Assembly: GCA_022844135.1 (NCBI GenBank)
Contig: JALHMG010000031.1
Coordinates: forward strand, 1 to 64,000
Length of the DNA stretch: 64,000 bases
Direction of reading: 5' to 3'
Origin: Lysobacterales bacterium
Lineage (GTDB): Bacteria; Pseudomonadota; Gammaproteobacteria; Xanthomonadales; SZUA-5
Notes under the pieces: generated by a model
What the model was told of the DNA's origin: nothing
The model's input: the letters and a program-made list of their open reading frames with translations, nothing else
Databases searched by the model: none
Shown here: one piece after another, positions 1 through 9,016 of the stretch
Layout of the letters: each line of letters starts with the position of its first letter
How positions within the stretch are numbered: position 1 is the first letter of the stretch
Position numbers and translations under genes: made by a program

Positions 1-120
1 GTGTTAGCGAGGAAATGGCAGCGAACACTTTGTCAGTACGACCAACTCGATGATTTCCGGGCTGTAACAACGAAACTAAGCCATTTCATCGCGACCTCAT
101 GAAATATGCGGGTTAGCGCC

Positions 121-978
121 CTATTCGGCTGCAACGGTAAGCGTAAGCGTGTCTTCGTAACGCCCCGCGGCGCGCCGTTCTACTTCGCCGATCTGAATTT
201 GCAGCTCTGCTCGCGACAGAGTGCCGCGACGATCCAACAATAAGTTGGATGCGCCGTTGATGCGGCGGCCGTCGACGCTTAGCGCATAAGGAATGGCCCA
301 ACCGCTGCGGCCGGGAATTCGCAGCTCGCCCCAGCGCTGTTCGATGCTGAGCTGAGCCGCGGCGTTGCCGCGGACTTCAACGGCCAATCCATGGACGTTG
401 CCGGTGCGCAATTCGCCCAGGTCGAAGTGGGTTTGCGTGCCGGCCAACGGCGCACGCAGTCCCACCGCGACGAGCTCGACATTGAGAATGGCTGGCACCT
501 GGACGGTCAGATGTGTATCCGTCTGTGCGAGCGGGCGAGCGATCAACGACGCGCTATCGAACAGACGCCAGCGCAGGCGCAGGCGCGCCGAACCCGCTTC
601 GAAGGGCACACCTTGAGCTGACCATTGCAAGGTCGGCTGCAGCGTCGCGTTGCCTTGCGCGTCCGCGACCACCGGCAACAGCGCCAGCCCGCCACCGGGC
701 ACAAACCCGACTTCGGCACCATTGGGGCCCGTTCGGACAATCGCTGTCGAATCGGGACGATCCAGAGGAGAAGCCTCGACACCGAGCGAGAGTGGTGGAC
801 AACCCGTCATGCCGCCAATGCGCGCGCTCAACGTTTCTTGCAATCGCCCGCCTGCTGCAAGTTCAGCACCGAACCAGCTGGCCACTGGTTGATCCGCCGC
901 CACTTGCAAGCGCGGTTGACATGTAGCCGCCGTTTGCATGTTCAGTGCGGACAGCAGAGCGATCAATGCACTACTCAT
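121..978 (-). CDS. Spore coat U-domain pilus tip/minor subunit
   Basis: Predicted minor or tip subunit of an archaic (Csu-like) chaperone-usher pilus, 285 aa. The start chosen gives a signal peptide (MSSALIALLSALNMQTA) and overlaps the usher stop by ATGA, which suggests translational coupling. The C-terminal half (about residues 150-285) has the alternating beta-strand pattern of SCPU-domain subunits and ends TLTLTVAAE, close to the end of the major subunit TVTVTIAAS. It is the last gene of the four-gene operon, the place of the tip adhesin CsuE in the Acinetobacter csu operon. Receptor and ligand cannot be read from sequence. A longer in-frame start at 1074 exists but runs into the usher gene. 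Confidence 0.75.
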   Translation of the reverse strand: MSSALIALLSALNMQTAATCQPRLQVAADQPVASWFGAELAAGGRLQETLSARIGGMTGCPPLSLGVEASPLDRPDSTAIVRTGPNGAEVGFVPGGGLALLPVVADAQGNATLQPTLQWSAQGVPFEAGSARLRLRWRLFDSASLIARPLAQTDTHLTVQVPAILNVELVAVGLRAPLAGTQTHFDLGELRTGNVHGLAVEVRGNAAAQLSIEQRWGELRIPGRSGWAIPYALSVDGRRINGASNLLLDRRGTLSRAELQIQIGEVERRAAGRYEDTLTLTVAAE

Positions 979-3362
979 GGCGACAAAGTTCCAAGATCGA
1001 TCGTGCCGCGGGCGTCCGCGGGTATATGCAGCAGGTGACGACGAATCGGTCGTGTTTGCAGCGTTAATTGCCAATCGCCTGCGATCAGCCCTTGCGCGCG
1101 CAATCGACCATCTCGCCCGACGAAAACCGGCATGGCATTGCCGCCAGCCTCCGGCAGCAGTTGCCCGGCTACCATCGATAACGGTTTTCCGCTCGTATCG
1201 ACGATTTGCAGCAATAGCCCGATCGTTGGTCGACCACCGGCCGCGACCACCGCGCCACCTTTGTAACCGGGACGAACCACCGGAAACAAATTGCCCGGAT
1301 CGCGATCGGCAGGCAACTCAGGCAACGACAGCGCCAGCGCCCGCGGCTCGTATGCGCGCAAATTGGCCACCACCGCAGGCCCCGGCCCCAGACTGCTGGC
1401 GAGATAGTCGTCCTCCACCGGATTGACATAGACCGTCCCGGCTGCGTGCGAGTCCCAGGGGTCGATGAGGGCAAAACTACCCTGGACCTGCTCGGTGATC
1501 CCAAAAACGCCGTCGGCGAATACCAGCGCTGTGCGCACTGCGAGTCGGGTATCGCGACTGGCCGTTCCGTCCGGCGCCGACGATTGTGCGATCGCCAGAT
1601 CGGCACCGGCGCGTTCGTGTCGCCAGCCGATGGCGCCGTCGCGAACTGCGCCGAGATCGCTGCGCGATTCGCCGAGGTTGGCGATGTATCCGCCACGCTG
1701 GTTCTGCCGATTGAATTGCCATCGGGCACCATATCGCGACAGCTCGGATTCCGCCTCGACCTGCAGCGCCTGCCGCGCTTCGTCGAACAACCAGTTGAAA
1801 CTGACATTGATTCGCCTGTCGACGGTGCCAGAAACATCCGCTTGCTCGATTCCGATCCGCAACCCCAGACCACGCCCGAAACGACTGGCCCACTGAGCAC
1901 TGAGAGCGTACTCGCTGGATGGATCGCCTGACCATTGCGCACGAGCACCCAAGGTCAACTGGTGGCGATCGCGAATGGTCCGACTGCTGCGCCACTGCGC
2001 TTGCAGCGTTCGGGCGCCCTGCGCTGAGGCACTCAGCAGCTCTGCGTAACCGGACTGGCGCCATCCTAACGCGCCCTCATGTTGCCAACCCGGCATCGCG
2101 TCGGCGTCGGCGGCCAGGCGCCAGCGCAGATCGGCGCGACAACCCTGCGTGTTGCCGTGGGCGCACGCCAAAGCCGCGCCCGTCAACCACCGTCCCCACG
2201 CCTGGGTCAGGCTGATCGCAATGTTGTGCTGCTGAAGCTCTGGAATGCTCGCCGCGCCGAGCCCGAAGGTTGTGCGCGGACCCAGGCCGCGGCTGTAGTC
2301 GGCAGCCAGCACCCAGGGCTGGACGATCGCGTTGTCGAGCAATGCCGGCAAGGCAATCTGCCCGACGCTGACGCTATGCCGCACGCGACCGGCTTCGAGC
2401 AACGCGAGGTCTACGAAAGCCTCAATGAACCGGCTCTCGGTGCGCCCGGCCGCATCGGTGATACGCAGTTCGGCCGCATTCGCGCCAAACCCGAGCGGAA
2501 AATCCGAAAGCCGATAGCGCCCTGGCGGCAAGTCGTAACTCTGCACAATGCGCCCGTTGACCAGCACCTCCACCTTCGCCGGCTGTTGCAGTTCCAGCGG
2601 CGCATCGAGATTCGGCGTAAAACTTTCGTTTGGCGCCAGATCGAACGAGGTGCCCACACTCAGCCCGCGCAAGGCAGGCAAAAAAAGCCCCCCGGCGCGC
2701 GCCTCCGTCAAGTCGCCCAGACGCCAGCGACGCAGTTCATCGGGGCGGTCGTAGACCAGAGATCGAAGTCCTGGAACGCAGCGCCCCTCAGTGCACAAGC
2801 CATCGAATTCCAGCGTCGCGCCGAACGCGCGCACCGCGCCATCGAGCCCCAGACCTCGATCCTCGAATCGCTCGTCATCCTGCGCACTGCGACGCACGGC
2901 GGCATTGAGATTGAGATAGGCCGAGACCGCTGCTTCGCCAGCCGCCGTGGCTTCGCGGCGGGGACGCAGCTGCAAGTTCTGGATGCGCCTCAGGCCCGGT
3001 TCGATACTGGCGAAAACGATCAGCTTTCCGGGGTCGTAGCGCATGGCAATGCCACATCGTTGCGCCAAGGCGAGCGGGTCTTCGTGTGGCTGCTGCAAGC
3101 AGTCGAGCGCCGTTTGCTCCAGCACGTCGGCCAGACGATCGCGCAGTTGGCTGAGATCGACGTCGGTCAGCCGATGGCCCTTGACCTTGACATCGACCGG
3201 ATCGAGGCGTTGTCCGTTCAAATCCAGGTCCGCGGCCAACGTTTGCTCCCGCTCCGCTCGTTTCCCGAAGACCTGTTCGCGTAAAGACTCGGTGCTCGTC
3301 TGCGCCGAAAGACCGCCGGAAGCCACCAGGACGAGCGCAACAAGCATCCGGCGGTGGGCCAT
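975..3362 (-). CDS. Outer-membrane usher of chaperone-usher pilus
   Basis: Outer-membrane usher, about 795 aa, which receives chaperone-subunit complexes and secretes the growing pilus. A signal peptide (MAHRRMLVALVLVASGGLSA) is followed by an N-terminal domain, a long beta-barrel region rich in alternating aromatic/polar strands, and a C-terminal domain. Usher-type segments include ESFTPNLDAPLELQQPAKVE and YDLPPGRYRLSDFPLGFGAN near residues 265-320. Length fits the FimD/CsuD family. An upstream GTG at 3392, only 6 nt after the chaperone stop, is an alternative start; the ATG at 3362 gives a cleaner signal peptide. It lies between the chaperone gene and the tip-subunit gene. Confidence 0.9.
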   Translation of the reverse strand: MAHRRMLVALVLVASGGLSAQTSTESLREQVFGKRAEREQTLAADLDLNGQRLDPVDVKVKGHRLTDVDLSQLRDRLADVLEQTALDCLQQPHEDPLALAQRCGIAMRYDPGKLIVFASIEPGLRRIQNLQLRPRREATAAGEAAVSAYLNLNAAVRRSAQDDERFEDRGLGLDGAVRAFGATLEFDGLCTEGRCVPGLRSLVYDRPDELRRWRLGDLTEARAGGLFLPALRGLSVGTSFDLAPNESFTPNLDAPLELQQPAKVEVLVNGRIVQSYDLPPGRYRLSDFPLGFGANAAELRITDAAGRTESRFIEAFVDLALLEAGRVRHSVSVGQIALPALLDNAIVQPWVLAADYSRGLGPRTTFGLGAASIPELQQHNIAISLTQAWGRWLTGAALACAHGNTQGCRADLRWRLAADADAMPGWQHEGALGWRQSGYAELLSASAQGARTLQAQWRSSRTIRDRHQLTLGARAQWSGDPSSEYALSAQWASRFGRGLGLRIGIEQADVSGTVDRRINVSFNWLFDEARQALQVEAESELSRYGARWQFNRQNQRGGYIANLGESRSDLGAVRDGAIGWRHERAGADLAIAQSSAPDGTASRDTRLAVRTALVFADGVFGITEQVQGSFALIDPWDSHAAGTVYVNPVEDDYLASSLGPGPAVVANLRAYEPRALALSLPELPADRDPGNLFPVVRPGYKGGAVVAAGGRPTIGLLLQIVDTSGKPLSMVAGQLLPEAGGNAMPVFVGRDGRLRAQGLIAGDWQLTLQTRPIRRHLLHIPADARGTIDLGTLSP

Positions 3363-3398
3363 GCCTGCCCGATCCTGGTCGGCGCTGCGCACCTTCGA

Positions 3399-4121
3399 TC
3401 AATCGCCCGGTGGCAACCGCAATTCGATCGCCAGCGGTCCGGCATCCAGTGCTTCGCTCCAGGGGACTCTGAGCTCACGTTCGGCGCCGGCAAGTACATT
3501 CTTGCCGTGCACTGCCTCGCGTTGCTCGGCGTTGAATTCGAGCACGCGCTCGCCAGCGCTGATGACCAGCATTGGCGCCTGCACGATGGCATGCGCGTTG
3601 CCGTCGTTTTTCAAGCGCACCAGCGCGTAGCGGGCATCGGCCGCCTCTTCAAGGCTGATCTGTGCACTGACCCGCGCGTCCGGTTCTGCGGGTCGCACAT
3701 ACAACGCCGCAAGGTACTTGACCATCAGGCGCAAGCCGCTGCGCTCGGCGCCGTCGCCAAGATCGATGGGCAGTTGTTCAGCCATGAGCCGGTAGGCGAT
3801 TTCCGTCGCTGGCTGTTCGCTGCCGGTCCATTGCACACGCACACTCTGCGTTTCGCCGGGCTGCAGAACAATCTGATCCGGAAAGATGTTGAAGTCGTCA
3901 GGTGCTGCGGTCAGCACATCGCTGCCATCGATGGCCATATTGCGACGATGCACCGACAACTCGATCGCTGCCGGCAATGCGCCGCCGTTTTCGACCTTGA
4001 ACGTTTGTACGGCCAGGCGGGAGGGACCAAACTCAGCCTCGATAGGCGTGAGTTTGAACGCATGGGCCGGAAGAGCTGCCGCCAATACGACCAGGCTTAG
4101 GAAGCGGACGAGCGAAGTCAT
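3399..4121 (-). CDS. Periplasmic pilus chaperone (PapD/CsuC-like)
   Basis: Periplasmic chaperone of about 240 aa that would donate a beta strand to unfolded SCPU subunits and carry them to the usher. Signal peptide MTSLVRFLSLVVLAAALPAHA; the mature part has the two Ig-like domains of PapD-family proteins. The subunit-binding strand region includes SVHRRNM and the conserved segment DDFNIFPDQIVLQPGETQSV. The ATG at 4121 is preceded by GAGGA at good spacing, so it is preferred over the in-frame start at 4160. It is the second gene of the operon. Confidence 0.9.
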   Translation of the reverse strand: MTSLVRFLSLVVLAAALPAHAFKLTPIEAEFGPSRLAVQTFKVENGGALPAAIELSVHRRNMAIDGSDVLTAAPDDFNIFPDQIVLQPGETQSVRVQWTGSEQPATEIAYRLMAEQLPIDLGDGAERSGLRLMVKYLAALYVRPAEPDARVSAQISLEEAADARYALVRLKNDGNAHAIVQAPMLVISAGERVLEFNAEQREAVHGKNVLAGAERELRVPWSEALDAGPLAIELRLPPGD

Positions 4122-4218
4122 AGGGTTCCTCGAAGATCTGGGCCCGGCGTTGCCGGGCATGGTATAGGATCGCTCGACGCGGCCGGCAAGGGCGCCGGCC
4201 GCATCTCATTCGTCGTCA

Positions 4219-4686
4219 TCAGCTGGCCGCGATGGTGACCGTCACCGTGTCACTGTAGCTGCCGGCCGGCAGTTCGTCCTGACCGTCGACGTTAACCGTC
4301 AGCTCATAAGCCGCATTCCATTGCGGATCGGGGCGCGGCAGCGACGCGTCGGCAGCGAGGCTGTGGTTGCCGATCGAATCGTAGTTGATGCGATACGGGC
4401 TCTCTGCGTCGCGTGGGCCAACCATCTTGCCGCCGCGGTCGCTGGTGAAGCTGACCGAATAGCCGTCCGGATCGTTGCAGGTTTCCGTGACCTTGCCGAC
4501 AGCACGATTGGTTTCGCCGGTCACCAGATCCAGGTTGGTGCCGTAGTCGACAACACCGATCTCGCACAGATCGCCGACAGTGCCTTTGATGATGATCTGA
4601 CCGCTGGTCGGGCCTGCAGCGAATGCCGAATTGCCGAAAGCCAATGCAGCGACCAGAGCGGAAGCGGAGAGAAGACGTGTGTTCAT
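4219..4686 (-). CDS. Major pilin, spore coat protein U domain
   Basis: Likely major structural subunit, 155 aa. Signal peptide MNTRLLSASALVAALAFGNSAFA, then a small all-beta domain with two cysteines (DLCEIG and TETCND) as in SCPU-domain pilins such as CsuA/B. The start is fixed by AAGGAG about 8 nt upstream of the ATG. As the promoter-proximal gene it should be the most highly expressed. A roughly 100-bp gap separates it from the chaperone gene, more than between the other genes. Confidence 0.85.
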   Translation of the reverse strand: MNTRLLSASALVAALAFGNSAFAAGPTSGQIIIKGTVGDLCEIGVVDYGTNLDLVTGETNRAVGKVTETCNDPDGYSVSFTSDRGGKMVGPRDAESPYRINYDSIGNHSLAADASLPRPDPQWNAAYELTVNVDGQDELPAGSYSDTVTVTIAAS

Positions 4687-4743
4687 GGTAAAGCTCCTTG
4701 ATGAGGTTGTTTGGGCCCCGGCTGATCCGGGCACGGACCTCTT

Positions 4744-4760
4744 ATCAAGTAGCGTGCCAA
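4744..4760 (-). promoter_or_regulatory. Sigma54-like (-24/-12) promoter of pilus operon
   Basis: Read on the minus strand this is TTGGCACGCTACTTGAT. It matches the sigma54 consensus YTGGCACGN4TTGCW including the GG-N10 spacing, except that the -12 dinucleotide is GA instead of GC. It lies about 58 nt upstream of the major pilin start, leaving a leader of about 45 nt. An IHF consensus site sits immediately upstream, as at many sigma54 promoters. The -12 mismatch is the main doubt. Confidence 0.5.
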
Positions 4761-4775
4761 CGCTCAGATGTTATG

Positions 4776-4788
4776 CAAGTTATTGATT
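4776..4788 (-). promoter_or_regulatory. IHF consensus site
   Basis: The minus strand reads AATCAATAACTTG, an exact match to the IHF consensus WATCAANNNNTTR, centred near -50 of the predicted sigma54 promoter. IHF commonly bends DNA here so that an enhancer-binding activator can reach sigma54 polymerase. Confidence 0.5.
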
Positions 4789-5086
4789 ACAATAATTTTT
4801 ACCTCTAACCTGATCGGCCGTTGGCCACCGGACCCCTTTGCCGAATTGCAAAATGCGAAAGCTGCGACGCGGTTTGCGAATTTCGACGATGCCCGTTCCC
4901 GATCCTCGGCGCGAATCCGCGCGTTGCAGCCTTTGCCCTGCGATGGCGGCCCGCTCGCTGGAATCGCGTTTTGCCAACTGGTTTGCGATATCGCGTTGAT
5001 GCGGTGGGTTTTTTCGGCACCGATTCAGTTTGACAGGCGCAATTTTCTCGCACCGCGCCGAAGGGCGCTTGTCGCAAGGATGTGCC

Positions 5087-5761
5087 ATGAACAAGATCGT
5101 CATCATCGCAAGCGGCGTCGTGATTGCTAGCGTCGCCGGTGCCTACAGTGCGTTGCGGCCCACCTACGCCACTGTCGTATCTGCCGAACCGATCATGGTG
5201 AGTGAGCCGATTCTGGCCAAGGTTCTGTCTGCTACACCGATCACCGAGACGGTTGCTGGCTCACGCCAGGTGTGCAGCGAGCGCGTTGTCGAGCGCCGTG
5301 CGCCGGAACGATTCGGCAACAACGACGGGATGGTGGTTGGCGCGCTGGTCGGTGGCCTGATCGGCAACCAGATTGGCGGCGGGCGCGGTCGCGACGCGGC
5401 GACGGTGGCGGGCGTTATCGGTGGTGGCTATGCGGGTCGCGAAATCGATCGCAACCACACCGGTGGCCGACGCTATGCCGACACTGTGCGCGATTGCCGT
5501 ACGGTCGAGGCGCCGCGCGAGGAGGTGGTCGGCTACCAGGTCCAGTACGCGCTGGACGGTGAAGTGCGCAGCATCCGACTCGACGACAAACCGGGCGAAG
5601 AATTGCAGCTCGGCGAACGCGACAAGATTATCGGGTACGACGTGCGCTGGGCCTACAACGGACAAACTGGCATCGTCCAATCGATCGACAAACCAGGCGA
5701 TCGCATGGAAATCCGCGACGGCGTCATCCTCGTGAGCAACCCGATGCCGGTCACGCGTTGA
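5087..5761 (+). CDS. Glycine-zipper 2TM envelope protein
   Basis: Predicted envelope protein of 224 aa, related to the 17-kDa surface antigen/glycine-zipper 2TM group. An N-terminal hydrophobic signal or anchor (residues 1-21) is followed by a glycine-zipper segment at about residues 81-121 (GALVGGLIGNQIGGG and VAGVIGGGYAG) that can form a membrane hairpin, then a C-terminal soluble part (about 130-224) with a repeated pattern VGYQVQYALDGEVRSI and IGYDVRWAYNGQTGIV. The start ATG follows CAAGGATGTGCC. It is monocistronic, divergent from the pilus operon and closed by a terminator. Function beyond envelope integrity is unknown. Confidence 0.75.
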   Translation: MNKIVIIASGVVIASVAGAYSALRPTYATVVSAEPIMVSEPILAKVLSATPITETVAGSRQVCSERVVERRAPERFGNNDGMVVGALVGGLIGNQIGGGRGRDAATVAGVIGGGYAGREIDRNHTGGRRYADTVRDCRTVEAPREEVVGYQVQYALDGEVRSIRLDDKPGEELQLGERDKIIGYDVRWAYNGQTGIVQSIDKPGDRMEIRDGVILVSNPMPVTR

Positions 5762-5770
5762 GCGCAGCAA

Positions 5771-5802
5771 CGGAGCGCATTGTGCAGGCACGATGCGCTC
5801 CG
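5771..5802. terminator. Bidirectional hairpin between convergent genes
   Basis: A perfect 10-bp inverted repeat, CGGAGCGCAT paired with ATGCGCTCCG across a 12-nt loop, lies between the ends of two convergent genes. No clear T-tract follows on either side, so efficiency as an intrinsic terminator is uncertain. Confidence 0.5.
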
Positions 5803-5824
5803 GGCAGCGTCCGGCTGCCTCGCC

Positions 5825-6781
5825 TCAGGAGCCCGGCGCGCGTTGACCCAGGCTTGCGATCGGGCGCGTGCATTGTGCGCTTGCGCAGTAAGGCCCGGAC
5901 CCTGGCGCAGTCGCGTTTCCGAATGTCAGATTCAAAAAGTACTGCTGCCCCATAACCAGTTTGCACGAGAAGTTCGCCGGCTCCACCAGTGTCCAACCTA
6001 TGGATGTGTACCGGGCCAATGGCGACCGGCAGTTTGCGCCGAGGACGGTCGTGTCGAAACAACCAGGCTGTTGGGAAATCGACATCAAGAACTCGCCATC
6101 GCCGTCCAAGGGTTGATTGAACGAAGCAATGCTCCCGAACATGCCGCCGTCCGAGGCAGGTGCGGCGACAAAGCTGATCGTGTAGATGCGCCCCAGGACT
6201 GAATTCCATTCGAAGCGCCCGCCTGGAATCGAAGGAAACGCATTCGGATAGATTGCGGTCCAAGGCGTCGGCGGATCGACAGACAATCCTGCGGGCGGGT
6301 TGCACTGCCCGGTACTTCCTCCAACGACCACCTGCACCGTTTGGCTGACGCTTCCACCCGGCCCGGTACAGGTAAGGCCAAAGCTCAGTGTTGTTGGACT
6401 CCCCGGTGCCGTCAACTGCCGCTGACCATTGGACGGCAGGCTGCCGAGGCTGGCCCAGATCGTCCCGACCCCGGTATCCGGCGTAGGTGCGCAACCGGTT
6501 GTGTTCTGGCTGGTCCAGGTCAACGAGAACGTCGCTCCGGTGTTGACACTGGTGGGTACAGAATTGAACGACGTAATGGTGGGCAGTGCGGCTCCCGTGC
6601 ATTGATTCAATCCGCCGCTCGACGAGCGTGCGATCACGTTGCCGGACAACGGGTCGATGCTAATGGCGCTGGTGATGCTCGAACTGGTCAGGGAAATGGG
6701 TGGCACCTGATCGAGCGCCAGTGTTTGAGCTGAGACTTGAGTTGCAGCGCAAACGGTAAACATGAGCAGAACCAATCGCAT
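5825..6781 (-). CDS. Exported hypothetical protein
   Basis: 318-aa exported protein of unknown function. Signal peptide MRLVLLMFTVCAATQVSA; the ATG at 6781 is preceded by CGGAGA. The middle part (ITSFNSVPTSVNTGATFSLT and later TTLSFGLTCTGPGGSVSQT) resembles Ig-like/PKD-type beta modules used as spacers in secreted proteins. The C-terminal part is cysteine-containing and aromatic-rich. No catalytic motif is visible. It is convergent with the glycine-zipper gene and has no operon partner. Confidence 0.6.
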   Translation of the reverse strand: MRLVLLMFTVCAATQVSAQTLALDQVPPISLTSSSITSAISIDPLSGNVIARSSSGGLNQCTGAALPTITSFNSVPTSVNTGATFSLTWTSQNTTGCAPTPDTGVGTIWASLGSLPSNGQRQLTAPGSPTTLSFGLTCTGPGGSVSQTVQVVVGGSTGQCNPPAGLSVDPPTPWTAIYPNAFPSIPGGRFEWNSVLGRIYTISFVAAPASDGGMFGSIASFNQPLDGDGEFLMSISQQPGCFDTTVLGANCRSPLARYTSIGWTLVEPANFSCKLVMGQQYFLNLTFGNATAPGSGPYCASAQCTRPIASLGQRAPGS

Positions 6782-6871
6782 GAGGTATCTCCGAAAAGTC
6801 AACGCGCGCCGGCAGCAGTGTCGCTACGGTCTGCCTAATTGGCATTACGCGTAAATCGACGACTGACAAGC

Positions 6872-7705
6872 TCAGTCGTTTTCGGAGCACATCGCCGCAG
6901 CATCGTGGCGCGGTTGCCAGTCGAGTTCGCGCATGGCAAGCGATGCGTCGTAGACGCGGTCGATGCGCGCAGGCAATGGCCAACCGCGGCGATGAAAGGC
7001 AGCCGCCACGATCGGCGCACGGGCGCGGATTACGGTCGGCGCGTCGGCAAATAGCGCCTCAGTATCCTCGCGCGAAAACGGGGTTTGCGCCGAAATGTTG
7101 TAGACGCGAAAGCCCGGCTCGATGCGCGCCACGGCCAGAACATGGGCGCTGGCGACATCGCGCTCGTCGATGCCGCGGTGCAGGCGATGGATGATCATTT
7201 CCGGCAGCGGTTCGGGAAAGCAACGCGACATCCGCAGGCTGACGACGGATAGCGACAATCGCTCGCCGGCGTCGCGCAATACGTCCTCGGCCGCGATCTT
7301 GGTGCGATGGTAGATGGTTTGCGGCAATGGCTTTGTGCCGTCGTCGATCCACGCCGCGCGCCCAATCCGCCCGGCCGCCGCACCGGCACCGTAGAGCGCG
7401 GTGGTGCTGGTGTAAACGAAACGCCGAACACCGGCTCGCGCCGCAGTTTCGACAAGGTGTTTGGTGGCCGCAACGTTATCGCGCCAAAACGCTGCGTCAG
7501 GCAGTGCGCCAACATGCGGCGCATGCAGCGCGGCGCTGTGGATCACCACATCGATGCCGTCGAAGTCGCGCTCGGACAGCGCCAGAACGTCGCGCGGCTG
7601 TGCGCCAATCCGATCGACGCCGTCGACGGCGATCCGGGCCGCTTCGAACTCGGCGCGAATGGCGCGGCCGATGCGGCCTTCGCTACCGGTGAGGAGTACT
7701 TTCAC
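6872..7705 (-). CDS. NAD-dependent epimerase/dehydratase (extended SDR)
   Basis: 277-aa oxidoreductase of the extended SDR family. An N-terminal Rossmann motif (MKVLLTGSEGRIGRAI) binds NAD(P); VVIHSAALHAP and FVYTSTTALYG follow as in sugar epimerases, and YHRTK supplies the catalytic Tyr-x3-Lys at about residues 133-137. Size would also suit a uronate dehydrogenase, which would fit the nearby sugar-acid genes, but the catalytic segment differs from the YGLSK of the Pseudomonas enzyme as I recall it, so the substrate is left open. It lies about 90 bp downstream of mtnA on the same strand. Confidence 0.75.
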   Translation of the reverse strand: MKVLLTGSEGRIGRAIRAEFEAARIAVDGVDRIGAQPRDVLALSERDFDGIDVVIHSAALHAPHVGALPDAAFWRDNVAATKHLVETAARAGVRRFVYTSTTALYGAGAAAGRIGRAAWIDDGTKPLPQTIYHRTKIAAEDVLRDAGERLSLSVVSLRMSRCFPEPLPEMIIHRLHRGIDERDVASAHVLAVARIEPGFRVYNISAQTPFSREDTEALFADAPTVIRARAPIVAAAFHRRGWPLPARIDRVYDASLAMRELDWQPRHDAAAMCSEND

Positions 7706-7792
7706 AGCGCACGCATGCGCGCAAGAAAAGGGGGAATTCGCCGTGTATCCATGTTCTCGTATGCGATAAATCTGGTCGCGCCACTGCGCATA

Positions 7793-8851
7793 TCAATTGT
7801 ACTGATCGAAAAATGCCGCACGGAGCTTGTCGGCGTCCGGCGCGAGCACCACCCCACGTTCGGTGACAATGGCATCGATCAGCCGCGCTGGCGTCACATC
7901 GAACACCGGATTGAAACCGACCACGCCAGGCGCAGCAACGCGTTGACCTGCATAGTCGGTCAGCTCGCGCGCGTCGCGTTCTTCAACGTGAATTGCGCCG
8001 CCATCGGCGGTGGCGAAGTCGAGCGTCGTGGTCGGCGCGACCACCATGACGCGCACGCCAAACTGTCTCGCAGCACAGGCCAGGCTGAGCGTACCGATTT
8101 TGTTCGCCGTGTCGCCGTTGGCGCAGATGCGATCGGCGCCGACGATGACCCACTGCGCCAACCCCAGCGACATCACATACGCACCGGCGCCGTCGGCAAT
8201 CAGTTGCGCAGGGATGCCGTCCTCCAGCAGCTCCCATGCCGTCAGTCGTGCGCCCTGCAGCCATGGACGCGTCTCTCCAGCGAACACACGCGCAACGCGA
8301 CGACTGGCGAAGCCAGCGCGAATAACGCCGAGCGCTGTTCCCAGACCCGCGGTCGCGAGCGAGCCGGTGTTGCAGTGTGTGATCACGCCCGATCCAGGCT
8401 CGATCAGCGCCGCACCGAGCGCCGCCATGGCGTAGTTGGCAGCCAGATCTTCGGCCTCGATGGCCCGAGCCTCGATCAGCGCCCGCTCGGCGTCGGGCTG
8501 GTCCGCTAGCCGTGCGCGCATGCGATCGACGGCCCACATCAGATTGACAGCCGTTGGGCGCGCGGCGCGCAAGGCCTCGGCGGCGGCCACGAAAGCACTC
8601 GCCTGCTGTCCTGCGGGAAGCGCCGCGCATTCGCGCGCAGCGAGCACCAGACCATAGGCCGCGGCGATGCCGATGGCCGGTGCGCCGCGCACGATGAGCG
8701 CTTGAATCGCACGCGCCACCTCGGCGCTGGTGTTCATCGCCAGCCACAGCGTTTGCTGCGGCAACGCGCGCTGATCGAGCAAGCGCAGCGCGCCATCCTC
8801 CCAACGAAGCGCGCGGACGCGATCGAATCCCTGCAAAGTTTCACGAAGCAT
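7793..8851 (-). CDS. mtnA: S-methyl-5-thioribose-1-phosphate isomerase
   Basis: Methionine-salvage enzyme that isomerises methylthioribose-1-phosphate to methylthioribulose-1-phosphate. With the start at 8851 the protein is 352 aa and the catalytic cysteine (THCNTGS) and aspartate (VGADRI) fall at residues 160 and 240, the same numbers as in Bacillus subtilis MtnA. This supports the start, as does a GGAG 8 nt upstream. The [15 protein letters not shown]-terminus and the [14 protein letters not shown] loop are family hallmarks. No other methionine-salvage gene is adjacent. The paralogous ribose-1,5-bisphosphate isomerases are less likely given the full MtnA motifs. Confidence 0.92.
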   Translation of the reverse strand: MLRETLQGFDRVRALRWEDGALRLLDQRALPQQTLWLAMNTSAEVARAIQALIVRGAPAIGIAAAYGLVLAARECAALPAGQQASAFVAAAEALRAARPTAVNLMWAVDRMRARLADQPDAERALIEARAIEAEDLAANYAMAALGAALIEPGSGVITHCNTGSLATAGLGTALGVIRAGFASRRVARVFAGETRPWLQGARLTAWELLEDGIPAQLIADGAGAYVMSLGLAQWVIVGADRICANGDTANKIGTLSLACAARQFGVRVMVVAPTTTLDFATADGGAIHVEERDARELTDYAGQRVAAPGVVGFNPVFDVTPARLIDAIVTERGVVLAPDADKLRAAFFDQYN

Positions 8852-8976
8852 GCACATGTCTCCACATTTCATCGAATACGATCGAGCCTGAGCTTGTCCT
8901 AGTCTGGCCCACCCTGGCCTGCCATAGCGTGACTCAGCGCGCCACGTCACCAAACGCCGACACAACCCAAGGCGTA

Positions 8977-8986
8977 TTGGTATATC
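8977..8986 (+). promoter_or_regulatory. Possible regulator half-site in divergent mtnA/gntR gap
   Basis: TTGGTATATC lies in the 165-bp gap between divergent mtnA and the UTRA regulator gene. It resembles one arm of the TTGGTnnnACCAA operators seen at 21636 and 35462 in this window, but the second arm is degenerate. It could instead be part of a HutC-type operator for the adjacent regulator. Confidence 0.25.
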
Positions 8987-9016
8987 TTTAAGTCATTGTC
9001 CTTGCCGTGTATCGAC

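Larger units (their letters stand above)
4687..5086. other. Divergent intergenic region
   Basis: This 400-bp gap separates the divergent pilus operon and the glycine-zipper gene. The pilus side holds the sigma54-like promoter, the IHF site and a short AT-rich tract (about 4780-4810). Between 4810 and 5086 small open frames occur on both strands, but none has a convincing ribosome-binding site or recognisable protein; the region probably holds upstream activator sites and the promoter of the gene at 5087. Confidence 0.5.
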
